Assembly (NCBI RefSeq): GCF_014596945.1
Contig: NZ_JACVXB010000003.1
Location: 372,001 to 436,000 of the forward strand
Origin: Aestuariibaculum sediminum
GTDB lineage: Bacteria; Bacteroidota; Bacteroidia; Flavobacteriales; Flavobacteriaceae
Direction of reading: 5' to 3'
DNA length: 64,000 nt
Shown: positions 18,078 through 27,120 of the stretch, in pieces
Position numbering within the stretch: position 1 is the first letter of the stretch
Layout of the letters: each line of letters starts with the position of its first letter
Notes under the pieces: model-generated
The model's database searches: none
Told to the model about the DNA's origin: nothing
What the model saw: the letters and a program-made list of their open reading frames with translations, nothing else
Made by a program: the position numbers and the translations under genes

Positions 18078-20486
18078 ATGACTAAACGAAGAATAAAAAA
18101 AATAGCCGTAATAGGTTCTGGAATTATGGGCAGCGGTATAGCTTGCCATTTCGCAAACATTGGTGTAGAAGTACTACTTCTGGACATCGTTCCGCGTGAA
18201 CTCAATGATACAGAAAAAGCCAAAGGCTTAACATTAAACGACAAAACAGTTAGAAATCGCATTGTAAACGATGCTTTAGCAAAGGCCCTAAAATCGAAGC
18301 CCTCGCCCATTTATCATGAAAAATTTGCATCGCGCATTACTACAGGGAATCTGGAAGACGATATCAGTAAAGTTTCAGAAGTAGATTGGATTATGGAAGT
18401 CGTTGTTGAACGCTTAGATATTAAAAAGCAAGTATTTGAAACCATAGACAAACACCGTTCACCAGGTACCTTAGTCACTTCCAATACTTCAGGAATTCCA
18501 ATTAAGTTCATGAGTGAAGGGCGTAGTGATGATTTTCAAAAACATTTTTGTGGCACACATTTTTTTAACCCTGCACGTTATTTAAAACTATTTGAAATTA
18601 TCCCCGGTCCTAAAACCTCTAATAACGTACTAGACTTTTTAACTGGCTATGGTGAACAATTTTTAGGAAAAACTTCAGTGCTTGCAAAAGACACTCCGGC
18701 ATTTATAGGAAATCGTATCGGTATTTTTGGTATTCAAAGTTTATTTCATCAGGTTAAGAAACTTGGTTTAACTATTGAAGAAGTGGATAAACTTACAGGA
18801 CCCGTTATAGGAAGGCCTAAATCGGCAACCTTTCGAACCGTAGATGTGGTGGGATTAGATACTTTAGTACATGTAGCCAACGGTATTTACGAAAACTGCC
18901 CTAACGATGAAGCTCACGATTTATTTAGATTACCTGATTTTATCAGTACCATGATGGACAATAAATGGTTGGGGAGCAAAACGGGACAAGGATTCTATAA
19001 AAAAATTAAAAATGATGACGGCTCCAGCGAAATACTGTCGCTTGATTTACATACACTAGAATATCGTAAACGCAAATCGGCAAAATTTGCCACTCTGGAG
19101 CTCACAAAAACCATCGACAAAGTTATTGATCGCTTCTCTGTTTTAGTAAACGGCAAAGATAAAGCCGGTGAATTTTATCGTACAAATTTTGCGGCTATGT
19201 TTGCCTATGTTTCAAAGCGTATTCCTGAGATTTCAGATGAATTATACAAGATAGATGATGCCATGAAAGCCGGATTTGGTTGGCAACACGGTCCTTTTCA
19301 AATCTGGGATGCCATAGGTGTAGAAAAAGGTATCGACATAATGAAAGCTGAAGGGTTAGAACCAGCCACATGGGTAAAGGATATGCTTGCCTCGGGTAAC
19401 AAATCGTTTTATACCATTAAGGAGGGAGCGACCTATTTTTATGATATAACATCAAAATCACAGGTAAAAGTTCCTGGACAAGACGCCTTTATCATTTTAG
19501 ATAATATTCGAAAATCCAGAGAAGTTTATAAAAATTCAGGAGTAGTAATTGAAGATTTAGGTGATGGCATTTTAAATTGTGAATTCCAGTCTAAAATGAA
19601 TACTATAGGTGGAGATGTTCTAGCTGGAATGAATAAAGCCATCGATTTAGCTGAAAAAGATTTTGAAGGTTTGGTAATTGGAAACCAGGCAGCAAATTTT
19701 TCTGTTGGAGCGAATATAGGCATGATTTTCATGATGGCTGTTGAACAGGAATACGATGAATTAAATGCAGCCATAAAATATTTCCAAGATACCGTAATGC
19801 GTTTACGTTACTCTTCGATTCCAACTATATCTGCACCGCATGGTATGACGTTTGGCGGTGGTTGCGAATTATCCATGCACGTCGATAAAGTTGTAGCTGC
19901 AGCAGAAACATATATCGGTCTTGTGGAATTTGGCGTTGGTGTTATCCCTGGTGGTGGCGGTAGTAAGGAAATGGCTTTAAGAGCCTCCGATTTATTCCAT
20001 AAAGGCGACGTAAAACTCAACGTGCTTCAGGAATACTTTTTAACCATTGGTATGGCTAAAGTATCAACCTCAGCCTACGAAGCTTTCGATTTAGGTATTC
20101 TGCAAAAAGGAAAAGATATCGTAGTGGTTAACAAAGACAGACAAATCGCAACCGCAAAAGCACATGCCAGACTTTTAGCCGATACAGGATATACACAACC
20201 TATAAAAAGAAACGATGTAAAAGTTTTAGGCAAACAAGCCTTAGGTATGTTTTTAGTAGGTACCGATGCCATGGAAGCCAGCAGATACATCAGTGAGCAC
20301 GACCAAAAAATTGCCAATAAGCTAGCTTACGTAATGGCCGGAGGAGATTTAAGTGAACCAACCATGGTTAGCGAACAATATTTATTGGATTTAGAGCGGG
20401 AAGCATTTTTAAGTTTATGTACCGAACGAAAGACTTTAGAACGGATTCAGCATATGTTAAAAACAGGAAAACCACTTCGCAACTAA
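18078..20486 (+). CDS. fadN: 3-hydroxyacyl-CoA dehydrogenase / enoyl-CoA hydratase (FadN-type)
   Basis: The bifunctional enzyme has 802 residues. The dehydrogenase comes first: Rossmann motif IAVIGSGIMGSGIA near residue 9, then the catalytic region HFFNPARYLKLFEIIPG. The crotonase-type hydratase is C-terminal, with NFSVGANIGMI and the oxyanion-hole segment APHGMTFGGGCELSMHVDKV. This order is the reverse of E. coli FadB and matches the Bacillus FadN/YusL layout. It performs hydration of enoyl-CoA and NAD-linked oxidation of 3-hydroxyacyl-CoA. Thiolase and acyl-CoA dehydrogenase genes follow. Confidence 0.93.
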   Translation: MTKRRIKKIAVIGSGIMGSGIACHFANIGVEVLLLDIVPRELNDTEKAKGLTLNDKTVRNRIVNDALAKALKSKPSPIYHEKFASRITTGNLEDDISKVSEVDWIMEVVVERLDIKKQVFETIDKHRSPGTLVTSNTSGIPIKFMSEGRSDDFQKHFCGTHFFNPARYLKLFEIIPGPKTSNNVLDFLTGYGEQFLGKTSVLAKDTPAFIGNRIGIFGIQSLFHQVKKLGLTIEEVDKLTGPVIGRPKSATFRTVDVVGLDTLVHVANGIYENCPNDEAHDLFRLPDFISTMMDNKWLGSKTGQGFYKKIKNDDGSSEILSLDLHTLEYRKRKSAKFATLELTKTIDKVIDRFSVLVNGKDKAGEFYRTNFAAMFAYVSKRIPEISDELYKIDDAMKAGFGWQHGPFQIWDAIGVEKGIDIMKAEGLEPATWVKDMLASGNKSFYTIKEGATYFYDITSKSQVKVPGQDAFIILDNIRKSREVYKNSGVVIEDLGDGILNCEFQSKMNTIGGDVLAGMNKAIDLAEKDFEGLVIGNQAANFSVGANIGMIFMMAVEQEYDELNAAIKYFQDTVMRLRYSSIPTISAPHGMTFGGGCELSMHVDKVVAAAETYIGLVEFGVGVIPGGGGSKEMALRASDLFHKGDVKLNVLQEYFLTIGMAKVSTSAYEAFDLGILQKGKDIVVVNKDRQIATAKAHARLLADTGYTQPIKRNDVKVLGKQALGMFLVGTDAMEASRYISEHDQKIANKLAYVMAGGDLSEPTMVSEQYLLDLEREAFLSLCTERKTLERIQHMLKTGKPLRN

Positions 20487-20529
20487 TTGCGATTACTATG
20501 TAGATATTGTATTGAGTAGTTAGAAAATT

Positions 20530-20910
20530 ATGCATAAAATAGAAGATTTAAACATATGGAAAAAGTTAATGGAATTGACTAATGCTATATATCATTTAAC
20601 TTCTGAATTATCTTCTGATGAAAAATACGAATTAAATTCTGAAATAAAACGAAGTACTATTTCTATACCTTCACATATTGCTGAAGGTGCAGGGAGAAAT
20701 TCTAATAAAGAATTTAAATATTTTTTGAGTGTGTCTTATGGTTCGGCTCACGAGCTTCAAACGCGACTCAATTTATTAACAGAATAAAACTTAATTTCAA
20801 AATAAAAGGTAAACTCAATAATTGAATGATGTATTGAAATACAAAAATGAATTATTAACTTCAACAGAAAGTATAATTCTAAAATCTCAATTGTCAATTC
20901 TCAATTCTAA
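20530..20910 (+). pseudogene. Four-helix-bundle (S23-like) protein gene with four in-frame stops
   Basis: The first 85 codons encode a typical four-helix-bundle protein: NIWKKLMELTNAIY, then RSTISIPSHIAEGAGR and FLSVSYGSAHELQTRL. TAA at 20785-20787 ends the open frame. In the same frame the normal C-terminal helix is still legible: NLISK, stop (20803), KVNSIIE, stop (20827), CIEIQK, stop (20848), then IINFNRKYNSKISIVNSQF and a final TAA at 20908-20910. The full 126-codon length fits the family (about 115-125). No frameshift is needed, so point mutations explain it. It sits between fadN and the thiolase gene, its old end 5 bases before that start. The truncated 85-residue product would lack the last helix and is probably not functional. 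Confidence 0.8.
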
Positions 20911-20915
20911 CAAAA

Positions 20916-22106
20916 ATGAAACAAGCATATATTGTAAAAGCATACAGAACAGCGGTTGGGAAAGCTCCTAAAGGACTGTTCCGTTTTAAAAGAACCGACG
21001 AGCTAGCCGCGGAAACCATTCAGCACATGATGAAAGAATTACCGGAACTGGATACCGCTAGAATTGATGATGTTATCGTTGGCAACGCCATGCCTGAAGG
21101 AGCCCAAGGTTTAAATATGGCACGTTTTATCTCCTTAATAGGTTTAAACAGCGTCGATGTTCCTGGTGTAACTATTAATCGATTTTGTGCATCTGGTATT
21201 GAAACTATAGGTATCGCTACGGCTAAAATACAGTCTGGAATGGCCGATTGTATTATTGCTGGTGGTGCAGAAAGTATGAGTGCCGTGCCTATGACAGGTT
21301 TTAAACCAGAGTTAAATTACGATACCGTAAAAGCAGGACATCCAGATTATTACTGGGGTATGGGAAATACCGCCGAAGCTGTAGCTAATCAATTTAAAGT
21401 TTCTCGAGAAGATCAAGATGAATTTGCGTATAACTCGCATATGAAAGCGTTAAAAGCACAAGCTGAAAATCGTTTTCAAGACCAAATTGTACCTATTGAA
21501 GTAAATGAAACATTTATAGACGACAATGGAAAAAAAGCCTCTAAAAGCTATACAGTAACCAAAGATGAGGGCCCCAGAGCAGGTACAAGTTTAGATGCTT
21601 TAGCTAAACTACGCCCAGTTTTCGCTCAAGGCGGAAGTGTAACCGCAGGAAACTCGTCGCAAATGAGTGATGGCGCAGCGTTTGTAATGATTATGAGTGA
21701 AGACATGGTTAAAGAACTAAATTTAAAGCCTATTGCTCGACTAGTAAGTTATGCTGCAGCAGGGGTTGAACCTCGAATCATGGGTATCGGTCCGGTAAAG
21801 GCCATACCAAAAGCCTTAAAGCAATCTGGTTTAAAGCAAAATGATTTAGAATTAATCGAGTTAAACGAAGCCTTTGCCTCGCAGTCTATTGCTGTGATTA
21901 GAGAACTAGGTCTTAATCCCGATATCATAAATGTAAATGGTGGAGCCATTGCCTTGGGTCATCCTTTAGGATGTACCGGTACAAAACTATCTGTTCAATT
22001 ATTTGATGAAATGAGAAAGCGTACTATGAAAGGAAAGTATGGCGCGGTAACCATGTGTGTCGGTACGGGACAAGGAGCTTGTGGAATATTCGAATTTTTG
22101 AATTAA
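20916..22106 (+). CDS. fadA: Acetyl-CoA C-acyltransferase (3-ketoacyl-CoA thiolase)
   Basis: The protein has 396 residues, the usual thiolase length. It has the nucleophilic cysteine in NRFCASGIETIG (Cys91), the histidine in GGAIALGHPLGCTG and the second cysteine in CVGTGQGACGIFEF. It cleaves 3-ketoacyl-CoA to acetyl-CoA and a shortened acyl-CoA, the last step of the beta-oxidation spiral. Context with FadN and acyl-CoA dehydrogenase favours a degradative rather than biosynthetic thiolase. Confidence 0.95.
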   Translation: MKQAYIVKAYRTAVGKAPKGLFRFKRTDELAAETIQHMMKELPELDTARIDDVIVGNAMPEGAQGLNMARFISLIGLNSVDVPGVTINRFCASGIETIGIATAKIQSGMADCIIAGGAESMSAVPMTGFKPELNYDTVKAGHPDYYWGMGNTAEAVANQFKVSREDQDEFAYNSHMKALKAQAENRFQDQIVPIEVNETFIDDNGKKASKSYTVTKDEGPRAGTSLDALAKLRPVFAQGGSVTAGNSSQMSDGAAFVMIMSEDMVKELNLKPIARLVSYAAAGVEPRIMGIGPVKAIPKALKQSGLKQNDLELIELNEAFASQSIAVIRELGLNPDIINVNGGAIALGHPLGCTGTKLSVQLFDEMRKRTMKGKYGAVTMCVGTGQGACGIFEFLN

Positions 22107-22181
22107 AATGCGACTTGAGATTTGAGTAACCGTATGGCAGCATATTACAACACGCTAAACTAACTTATAATACTATCATTA

Positions 22182-23993
22182 ATGGAAACAAAAGATAAAA
22201 ACTTAATCCGAGGCGGTCAATTTCTTGTAAAAGAAACCCGTTGCGAAGACATATTTACGCCTGAAGATTTCAGCGAAGAACAACGCATGATGAAAGAGGC
22301 TGTTACCGAATTCGTAGACAAGGAAATCTGGCCTAATAAAGCTCGATTCGAGGCTAAAGACTATGCTTTAACCGAAACGTGCATGCAAAAAGCCGGTGAA
22401 ATGGGATTTTTAAGCATCGCTGTACCGCAAGAATACGGCGGTATGGGCATGGGGTTCGTAGATACCATGTTGGTTTGCGATTATATATCAGGAGCCACAG
22501 GATCATTTAGCACGGCCTTTGGTGCACATACAGGTATTGGAACATTACCAATTACACTTTATGGAACCGAAGCGCAAAAACAAAAATATGTTCCTAAGCT
22601 AGCAACAGGCGAATGGTTCGGATCCTATTGTTTAACTGAACCTGGTGCTGGTAGTGATGCCAATTCAGGTAAAACAACCGCTACCCTGTCCGAGGATGGG
22701 AAAAACTATAAAATAAACGGTCAAAAAATGTGGATTTCCAATGCTGGATTCTGTAGTTTAATGATTGTTTTTGCTCGAATTGAAGACGACAAATACATCA
22801 CTGGTTTTATAGTAGAATACGATCCGGAAAACCCCAATGGTATTACATTAGGAGAAGAAGAACACAAATTAGGAATTCGAGCCTCATCAACAAGACAAGT
22901 GTTTTTTAATGATACTGAAGTTCCTGTTGAAAATATGCTTTCCACCCGCGGAAACGGTTTTAAGATTGCTATGAATGCCTTAAACGTGGGTCGCATAAAA
23001 TTAGCTGCCGCTTGTTTAGATGCGCAACGCCGCACCATTACCGAATCGGTTAAATATGCGAACGAGCGAATTCAATTTAAAACACCAATTTCAAGTTTTG
23101 GTGCTATTAGACAAAAAATAGCAGAAATGGCCACAAATTGTTGGGTTGGTGAAGCCGCTAGTTATAGGGCAGCCAAAAACATTGAAGACCGTATAGAAAT
23201 TAGAAAATCTGAAGGTAAAGACACCCATCAGGAAGCCGAATTAAAAGGTGTTGAAGAATACGCTATTGAATGTTCTATTTTAAAAGTAGCCGTTTCGGAA
23301 TTTATTCAACATTGCACCGATGAAGGTATACAAATTTTTGGAGGTATGGGGTTCTCTGAAGATACGCCAATTGAATCGGCCTGGCGTGACGCACGAATTT
23401 CAAGAATTTATGAAGGAACCAACGAGATTAACCGTATGCTATCTGTGGGTATGTTAATTAAAAAAGCAATGAAAGGCCATGTTGATGTGCTAACGCCTGC
23501 CATGGCTGTTAAAGAAGAATTGATGAGCATCCCTTCGTTTGAATCTCCTGATTATTCGGCCTTATTTTCTGAAGAAAAAAACATTATTAAAAACCTTAAA
23601 AAGCTGTTTTTAATGGTGGCTGGTGCGACGCTTCAAAAATATGGTGAAGACATAGAAAAACATCAGCAGCTCATGTTAGCGGCTTCCGATATTTTAATTC
23701 AGATATATTTAGCGGAGTCAGCGATTCTACGTGCTGAAAAAATGGCTAAAAACAATGGGGAAGACAAGGTGAAGGAACAAATTGCCATGGCAAAATTAAA
23801 TCTGTTCCATGCTATAGACGTGATTGAAACCGCTGGTAAACATTCCATCATATCAATCTCTTCAGGCGATGAGCAACGTATGATGCTCATGGGCTTAAAA
23901 CGCTACATTAAATATGTAAACATGCCAAACATTGTTGAATTAAGAAATACGATTGCCAATAAGGTTATTACCGAAAATAAATACTGTTTTTAA
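22182..23993 (+). CDS. Acyl-CoA dehydrogenase, long form
   Basis: The protein has 603 residues, longer than the 380-residue simple enzyme because of a C-terminal helical extension of about 170 residues, as in VLCAD-like members. Motifs: YCLTEPGAGSDANSGKT (flavin and substrate contact), WISNAGF, QIFGGMGFSEDTPIESAWRDARI and the catalytic glutamate in RIYEGTNEINRM. It performs the first, FAD-dependent oxidation of acyl-CoA. It is the last gene of the operon, ending in a shared terminator; electron-transfer flavoprotein genes are not in the window. Confidence 0.93.
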   Translation: METKDKNLIRGGQFLVKETRCEDIFTPEDFSEEQRMMKEAVTEFVDKEIWPNKARFEAKDYALTETCMQKAGEMGFLSIAVPQEYGGMGMGFVDTMLVCDYISGATGSFSTAFGAHTGIGTLPITLYGTEAQKQKYVPKLATGEWFGSYCLTEPGAGSDANSGKTTATLSEDGKNYKINGQKMWISNAGFCSLMIVFARIEDDKYITGFIVEYDPENPNGITLGEEEHKLGIRASSTRQVFFNDTEVPVENMLSTRGNGFKIAMNALNVGRIKLAAACLDAQRRTITESVKYANERIQFKTPISSFGAIRQKIAEMATNCWVGEAASYRAAKNIEDRIEIRKSEGKDTHQEAELKGVEEYAIECSILKVAVSEFIQHCTDEGIQIFGGMGFSEDTPIESAWRDARISRIYEGTNEINRMLSVGMLIKKAMKGHVDVLTPAMAVKEELMSIPSFESPDYSALFSEEKNIIKNLKKLFLMVAGATLQKYGEDIEKHQQLMLAASDILIQIYLAESAILRAEKMAKNNGEDKVKEQIAMAKLNLFHAIDVIETAGKHSIISISSGDEQRMMLMGLKRYIKYVNMPNIVELRNTIANKVITENKYCF

Positions 23994-24018
23994 ACAGAAA
24001 CTTGTGACTAATTCTAAA

Positions 24019-24047
24019 AAAAAGCGCCACATGTTGGCGCTTTTTTT
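24019..24047. terminator. Bidirectional terminator after the fad operon
   Basis: The arms AAAAAGCGCCA (24019-24029) and TGGCGCTTTTT (24035-24045) pair perfectly around CATGT. It lies between convergent genes ending at 23993 and 24065. Confidence 0.9.
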
Positions 24048-24064
24048 AATTGTAACTTTTTACA

Positions 24065-25069
24065 CTAATTGATTGGCCATTGCGACCAGTTACTACAGTG
24101 TCCTGCCAAATCAGTTTCCTGAATTGAAGTTTGAATAAAAATATAACTGGCATTCATAACTGCCAATGGTGAAAAATGAAATTTATATACACCTTTTTCA
24201 AAATTTCCAGAAGCAAACAGCTTACCAAAATGTCCCTGACTTAACCCATGCCCTGCTTCATGAAGGGCTATAGTTTCCACATCGATATCATCGCCATCAT
24301 TCCATGCAAACGCATCATTATAATATATTTCTCTCCAGGCTACGTCGTACTTTCCATTATTATCTAAATCTATTAAATTACCGTCATCATCGGTAAACAC
24401 AATAGTAAATGTTACGCCTAAAACCGATTCTGCCGCACCTTCATCTTCAAAAATAGTATTAAAAAATTCACCATCTTCCCAGCCACAATGATTTATATCG
24501 GCAACATAATCTGCACTGCCACTTTCAGGATCAAGAAGAGAAGCGATAAAACCTGTTTTTAACTCACTATCGTATGGCACTTTATACATCCCCAAATCCG
24601 AACATCCCAAATTATCCCAAGTAGACATGGCTCTATCGATAGCGTTATTTGCCATCGCCACATCTAAATCGGCAGAAGCCCGGTTATTATCAATATAATA
24701 TGAAATATCATCCGTGCCATCCAAAGCTAATCCTGGCACAAAATCTCCTGCCAATTGTTTATTACCTACATCTCTAAAGAAAACAATATTACCCATTTTA
24801 TCACTATTGGCATGCGTAATATATTCAGCCATTAACAAAGCAACATGATACTTTTCATTCGACTTATCTCCTCCCTTTGCTCCCGGCCTTTTGTTAAGGG
24901 TATTATTTACCTTGACCTTCCTTACTGTATTCCCTATATCAATAAAAATAGGAGAATCAGCATGCACCTCATGCAACGCCATATTGGAATCGTTTTGCAA
25001 ATTATCACAACTAAAAAACAGGAAAAGAGACAGAACAAGGGGCAACCAGTTACGTTTCAATAATTTCAT
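24065..25069 (-). CDS. Metzincin-like zinc metalloprotease lipoprotein
   Basis: The protein has 334 residues. The lipoprotein signal ends at FFSC (Cys21). The zinc-binding motif HEAGHGLSQGH (residues 270-280) has the HExxHxxxxxH spacing of metzincins. A methionine in PLAVMNASY (Met305) fits the Met-turn that closes the active site. An Asp-rich stretch FTDDDGNLIDLDNNGKYDV (about 225-243) resembles a calcium-binding loop. A matrixin/M10-like secreted endopeptidase is the best reading; substrate unknown. The gene stands alone, convergent with the fad operon and divergent from the peptidase genes that follow. Confidence 0.78.
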   Translation of the reverse strand: MKLLKRNWLPLVLSLFLFFSCDNLQNDSNMALHEVHADSPIFIDIGNTVRKVKVNNTLNKRPGAKGGDKSNEKYHVALLMAEYITHANSDKMGNIVFFRDVGNKQLAGDFVPGLALDGTDDISYYIDNNRASADLDVAMANNAIDRAMSTWDNLGCSDLGMYKVPYDSELKTGFIASLLDPESGSADYVADINHCGWEDGEFFNTIFEDEGAAESVLGVTFTIVFTDDDGNLIDLDNNGKYDVAWREIYYNDAFAWNDGDDIDVETIALHEAGHGLSQGHFGKLFASGNFEKGVYKFHFSPLAVMNASYIFIQTSIQETDLAGHCSNWSQWPIN

Positions 25070-25249
25070 CGTTTTAATTTAATTCGTTGAACAAAACATT
25101 TAATCTTCAAATAAGATATTTATTAAATATAGTATGTGCAAAATAACTAGGTAATCGTATAAAATAATCCTTTAAACAACTTTACACCCAAATATTTATT
25201 ACTTAAGAGCTCGCTTATTTTAATTAAATTAGTAAAAAATGAAATAAAA

Positions 25250-25720
25250 ATGAAAACCATACTAACTTGTATATTCTGTGTATATGCTACTTTATCATTT
25301 AGTCAAAATGAACAACAACTCGAGCCCAAACTAAAAAATATCTCTTGGATTTCAGGCAATTGGAAAGGTGAAGCATTTGGCGGACAAACCGAAGAAAACT
25401 GGAGTATACCTTCTGGTGATTCTATGATGGCAACATTTAAACTGATTATCAACGAAAAAGTAAAATTTTATGAAATTGAAATAATTCGAGAAATAGAAAA
25501 CTCATTAATACTTCAATTAAAACATTTTACAAATGATTTAAAGGGTTGGGAAACAAAGGATGAAACCATAGATTTTCCTTTAATAAAAATCACACCAAAT
25601 AAAGCTATTTTTGAAGGTATGACTTTTGAAAAAATTGATGATAACCAAATGAACGTTTATGTTGATATTGAAGGTCAAAATGGCAAAAAAGAAACTGTAA
25701 AATTCAATTATAAAAAATAA
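25250..25720 (+). CDS. DUF6265 family secreted protein
   Basis: The product has 156 residues with a signal peptide ending near LSFSQ. The core begins ISWISGNWKGEAFGGQTEENW and continues SGDSMMATFKL, a lipocalin-like beta-barrel pattern assigned to DUF6265 from memory of the family. No catalytic residues are evident. It lies 5 bases before an M28 peptidase gene and is probably co-transcribed with it. Confidence 0.72.
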   Translation: MKTILTCIFCVYATLSFSQNEQQLEPKLKNISWISGNWKGEAFGGQTEENWSIPSGDSMMATFKLIINEKVKFYEIEIIREIENSLILQLKHFTNDLKGWETKDETIDFPLIKITPNKAIFEGMTFEKIDDNQMNVYVDIEGQNGKKETVKFNYKK

Positions 25721-25725
25721 TATTC

Positions 25726-27060
25726 ATGAAGTTTTTTCTATCCTTAATAGCATTGGGAATAACCTCTGTTTCATTGGCTCAAAACCAACAAAAAATTTAC
25801 GACATAATAGATGCTGTTTCGGCGCAACGTATTAAAAATGATATAACAACTTTAGTAAATTTCGGTACTAGAAACACTTTTAGCGACACCGTTTCCGCAA
25901 CACGAGGCATAGGCGCAGCGCGTCGTTGGATTAAATCGGAATTTGAAACCATTTCTAAACAATGTAATAATTGTTTAGACGTATTTTACCAGAAAGATTT
26001 TGTAACAAAAGCTGGAAATAATCGCGTTCCTCATGATGCCTGGGTTGTTAATGTAGTTGCTGTGCAAAAAGGTACAAAATATCCTAATAGTTATGTTATA
26101 ATGAGTGGCGATATAGACTCTCGAGCAAGTGACACTATGAACTTTACAACCGATGCTCCAGGCGCTAATGATAACGCTTCTGGCATGGCAGGAACCATTG
26201 AAGCGGCCCGAGTTCTATCAAAATATAAATTTGAACACAGCATTATTTACGTAGGACTCTCGGGAGAAGAACAAGGTTTATTCGGCGGTCAGGGTTTAGC
26301 GAAATATGCCAAAGAAAACAATTGGCATATCGTTGGAGTTTTTAATAATGATATGATTGGAAATATTGAAGGAGTAGATGGCGTTATAGACAATAGAACA
26401 TTCAGAATTTTTTCAGAACCTGTTCCGGCAAACGAAACTGAACAAGCTAGAAAAATGCGCCGCTTTTACGGTGGTGAAGTCGATGGTATTTCGCGCCAAC
26501 TTGCACGTTATATTCATAAAACTACTAAAACCTATATGCCCGAAATGAATCCCATGATGGTTTACAGATTAGACCGTTTTGGAAGAGGTGGCCACCATAG
26601 GCCTTTTAATGACTTAGGATTTCCTGGAATTCGCATTATGGAAGCCCATGAAAATTACACGCAACAGCATCAAGATGTCCGTGACGAAAATGGGATAAAA
26701 TATGGCGATGTTTTAGAACATGTAAACTTTAACTATGCAAAAAAATTAACGGCGGTTAATGCTATCAATCTGGCAAGTTTGGCATGGGCACCCCCTGCCG
26801 CAAAAAATGTAGCGATTGGAGGTATTGTAGAAGCTTCTGCCAAATTAAAATGGGATAAAGTGGATGGAGCAAAAGGTTATAAAATATATTGGCGCAATAC
26901 GACCTCTCCTACCTGGGATTATAGTCGTTATGTTGGCAATGTTTCCGAATTCACTTTAGATGGTATTGTTATAGATAATTATTTCTTTGGGGTATCGGCT
27001 GTTGGAACAAATGATTTTGAAAGTGTTGTAGTGTTTCCAAATGACATTATCAGAAATTAA
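25726..27060 (+). CDS. Secreted M28-family metallopeptidase with fibronectin type III-like tail
   Basis: The protein has 444 residues with a signal peptide ending near VSLAQ. The M28 catalytic domain shows metal-binding and catalytic signatures: SGDIDSRASD, APGANDNASGMAG (bridging Asp), LSGEEQGLFGG (general-base and metal Glu pair), NNDMIGN and MEAHENY with a metal histidine late in the domain. Residues from about 350 (AAKNVAIGGIVEASAKLKWD... KGYKIYWR) form one fibronectin type III-like domain. Likely an aminopeptidase acting on peptides outside the cytoplasm. Confidence 0.88.
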   Translation: MKFFLSLIALGITSVSLAQNQQKIYDIIDAVSAQRIKNDITTLVNFGTRNTFSDTVSATRGIGAARRWIKSEFETISKQCNNCLDVFYQKDFVTKAGNNRVPHDAWVVNVVAVQKGTKYPNSYVIMSGDIDSRASDTMNFTTDAPGANDNASGMAGTIEAARVLSKYKFEHSIIYVGLSGEEQGLFGGQGLAKYAKENNWHIVGVFNNDMIGNIEGVDGVIDNRTFRIFSEPVPANETEQARKMRRFYGGEVDGISRQLARYIHKTTKTYMPEMNPMMVYRLDRFGRGGHHRPFNDLGFPGIRIMEAHENYTQQHQDVRDENGIKYGDVLEHVNFNYAKKLTAVNAINLASLAWAPPAAKNVAIGGIVEASAKLKWDKVDGAKGYKIYWRNTTSPTWDYSRYVGNVSEFTLDGIVIDNYFFGVSAVGTNDFESVVVFPNDIIRN

Positions 27061-27120
27061 CATAGTATTAGCAGTCTATTAAATCCCTTTTTAATTATTT
27101 TATCCTCTAAACTTAAATTC

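Noticed and set aside
20785-20910. Frameshift as the cause of the truncated four-helix-bundle gene
   Set aside because: The C-terminal helix is legible in the same frame after the stops; only stop codons separate the pieces.
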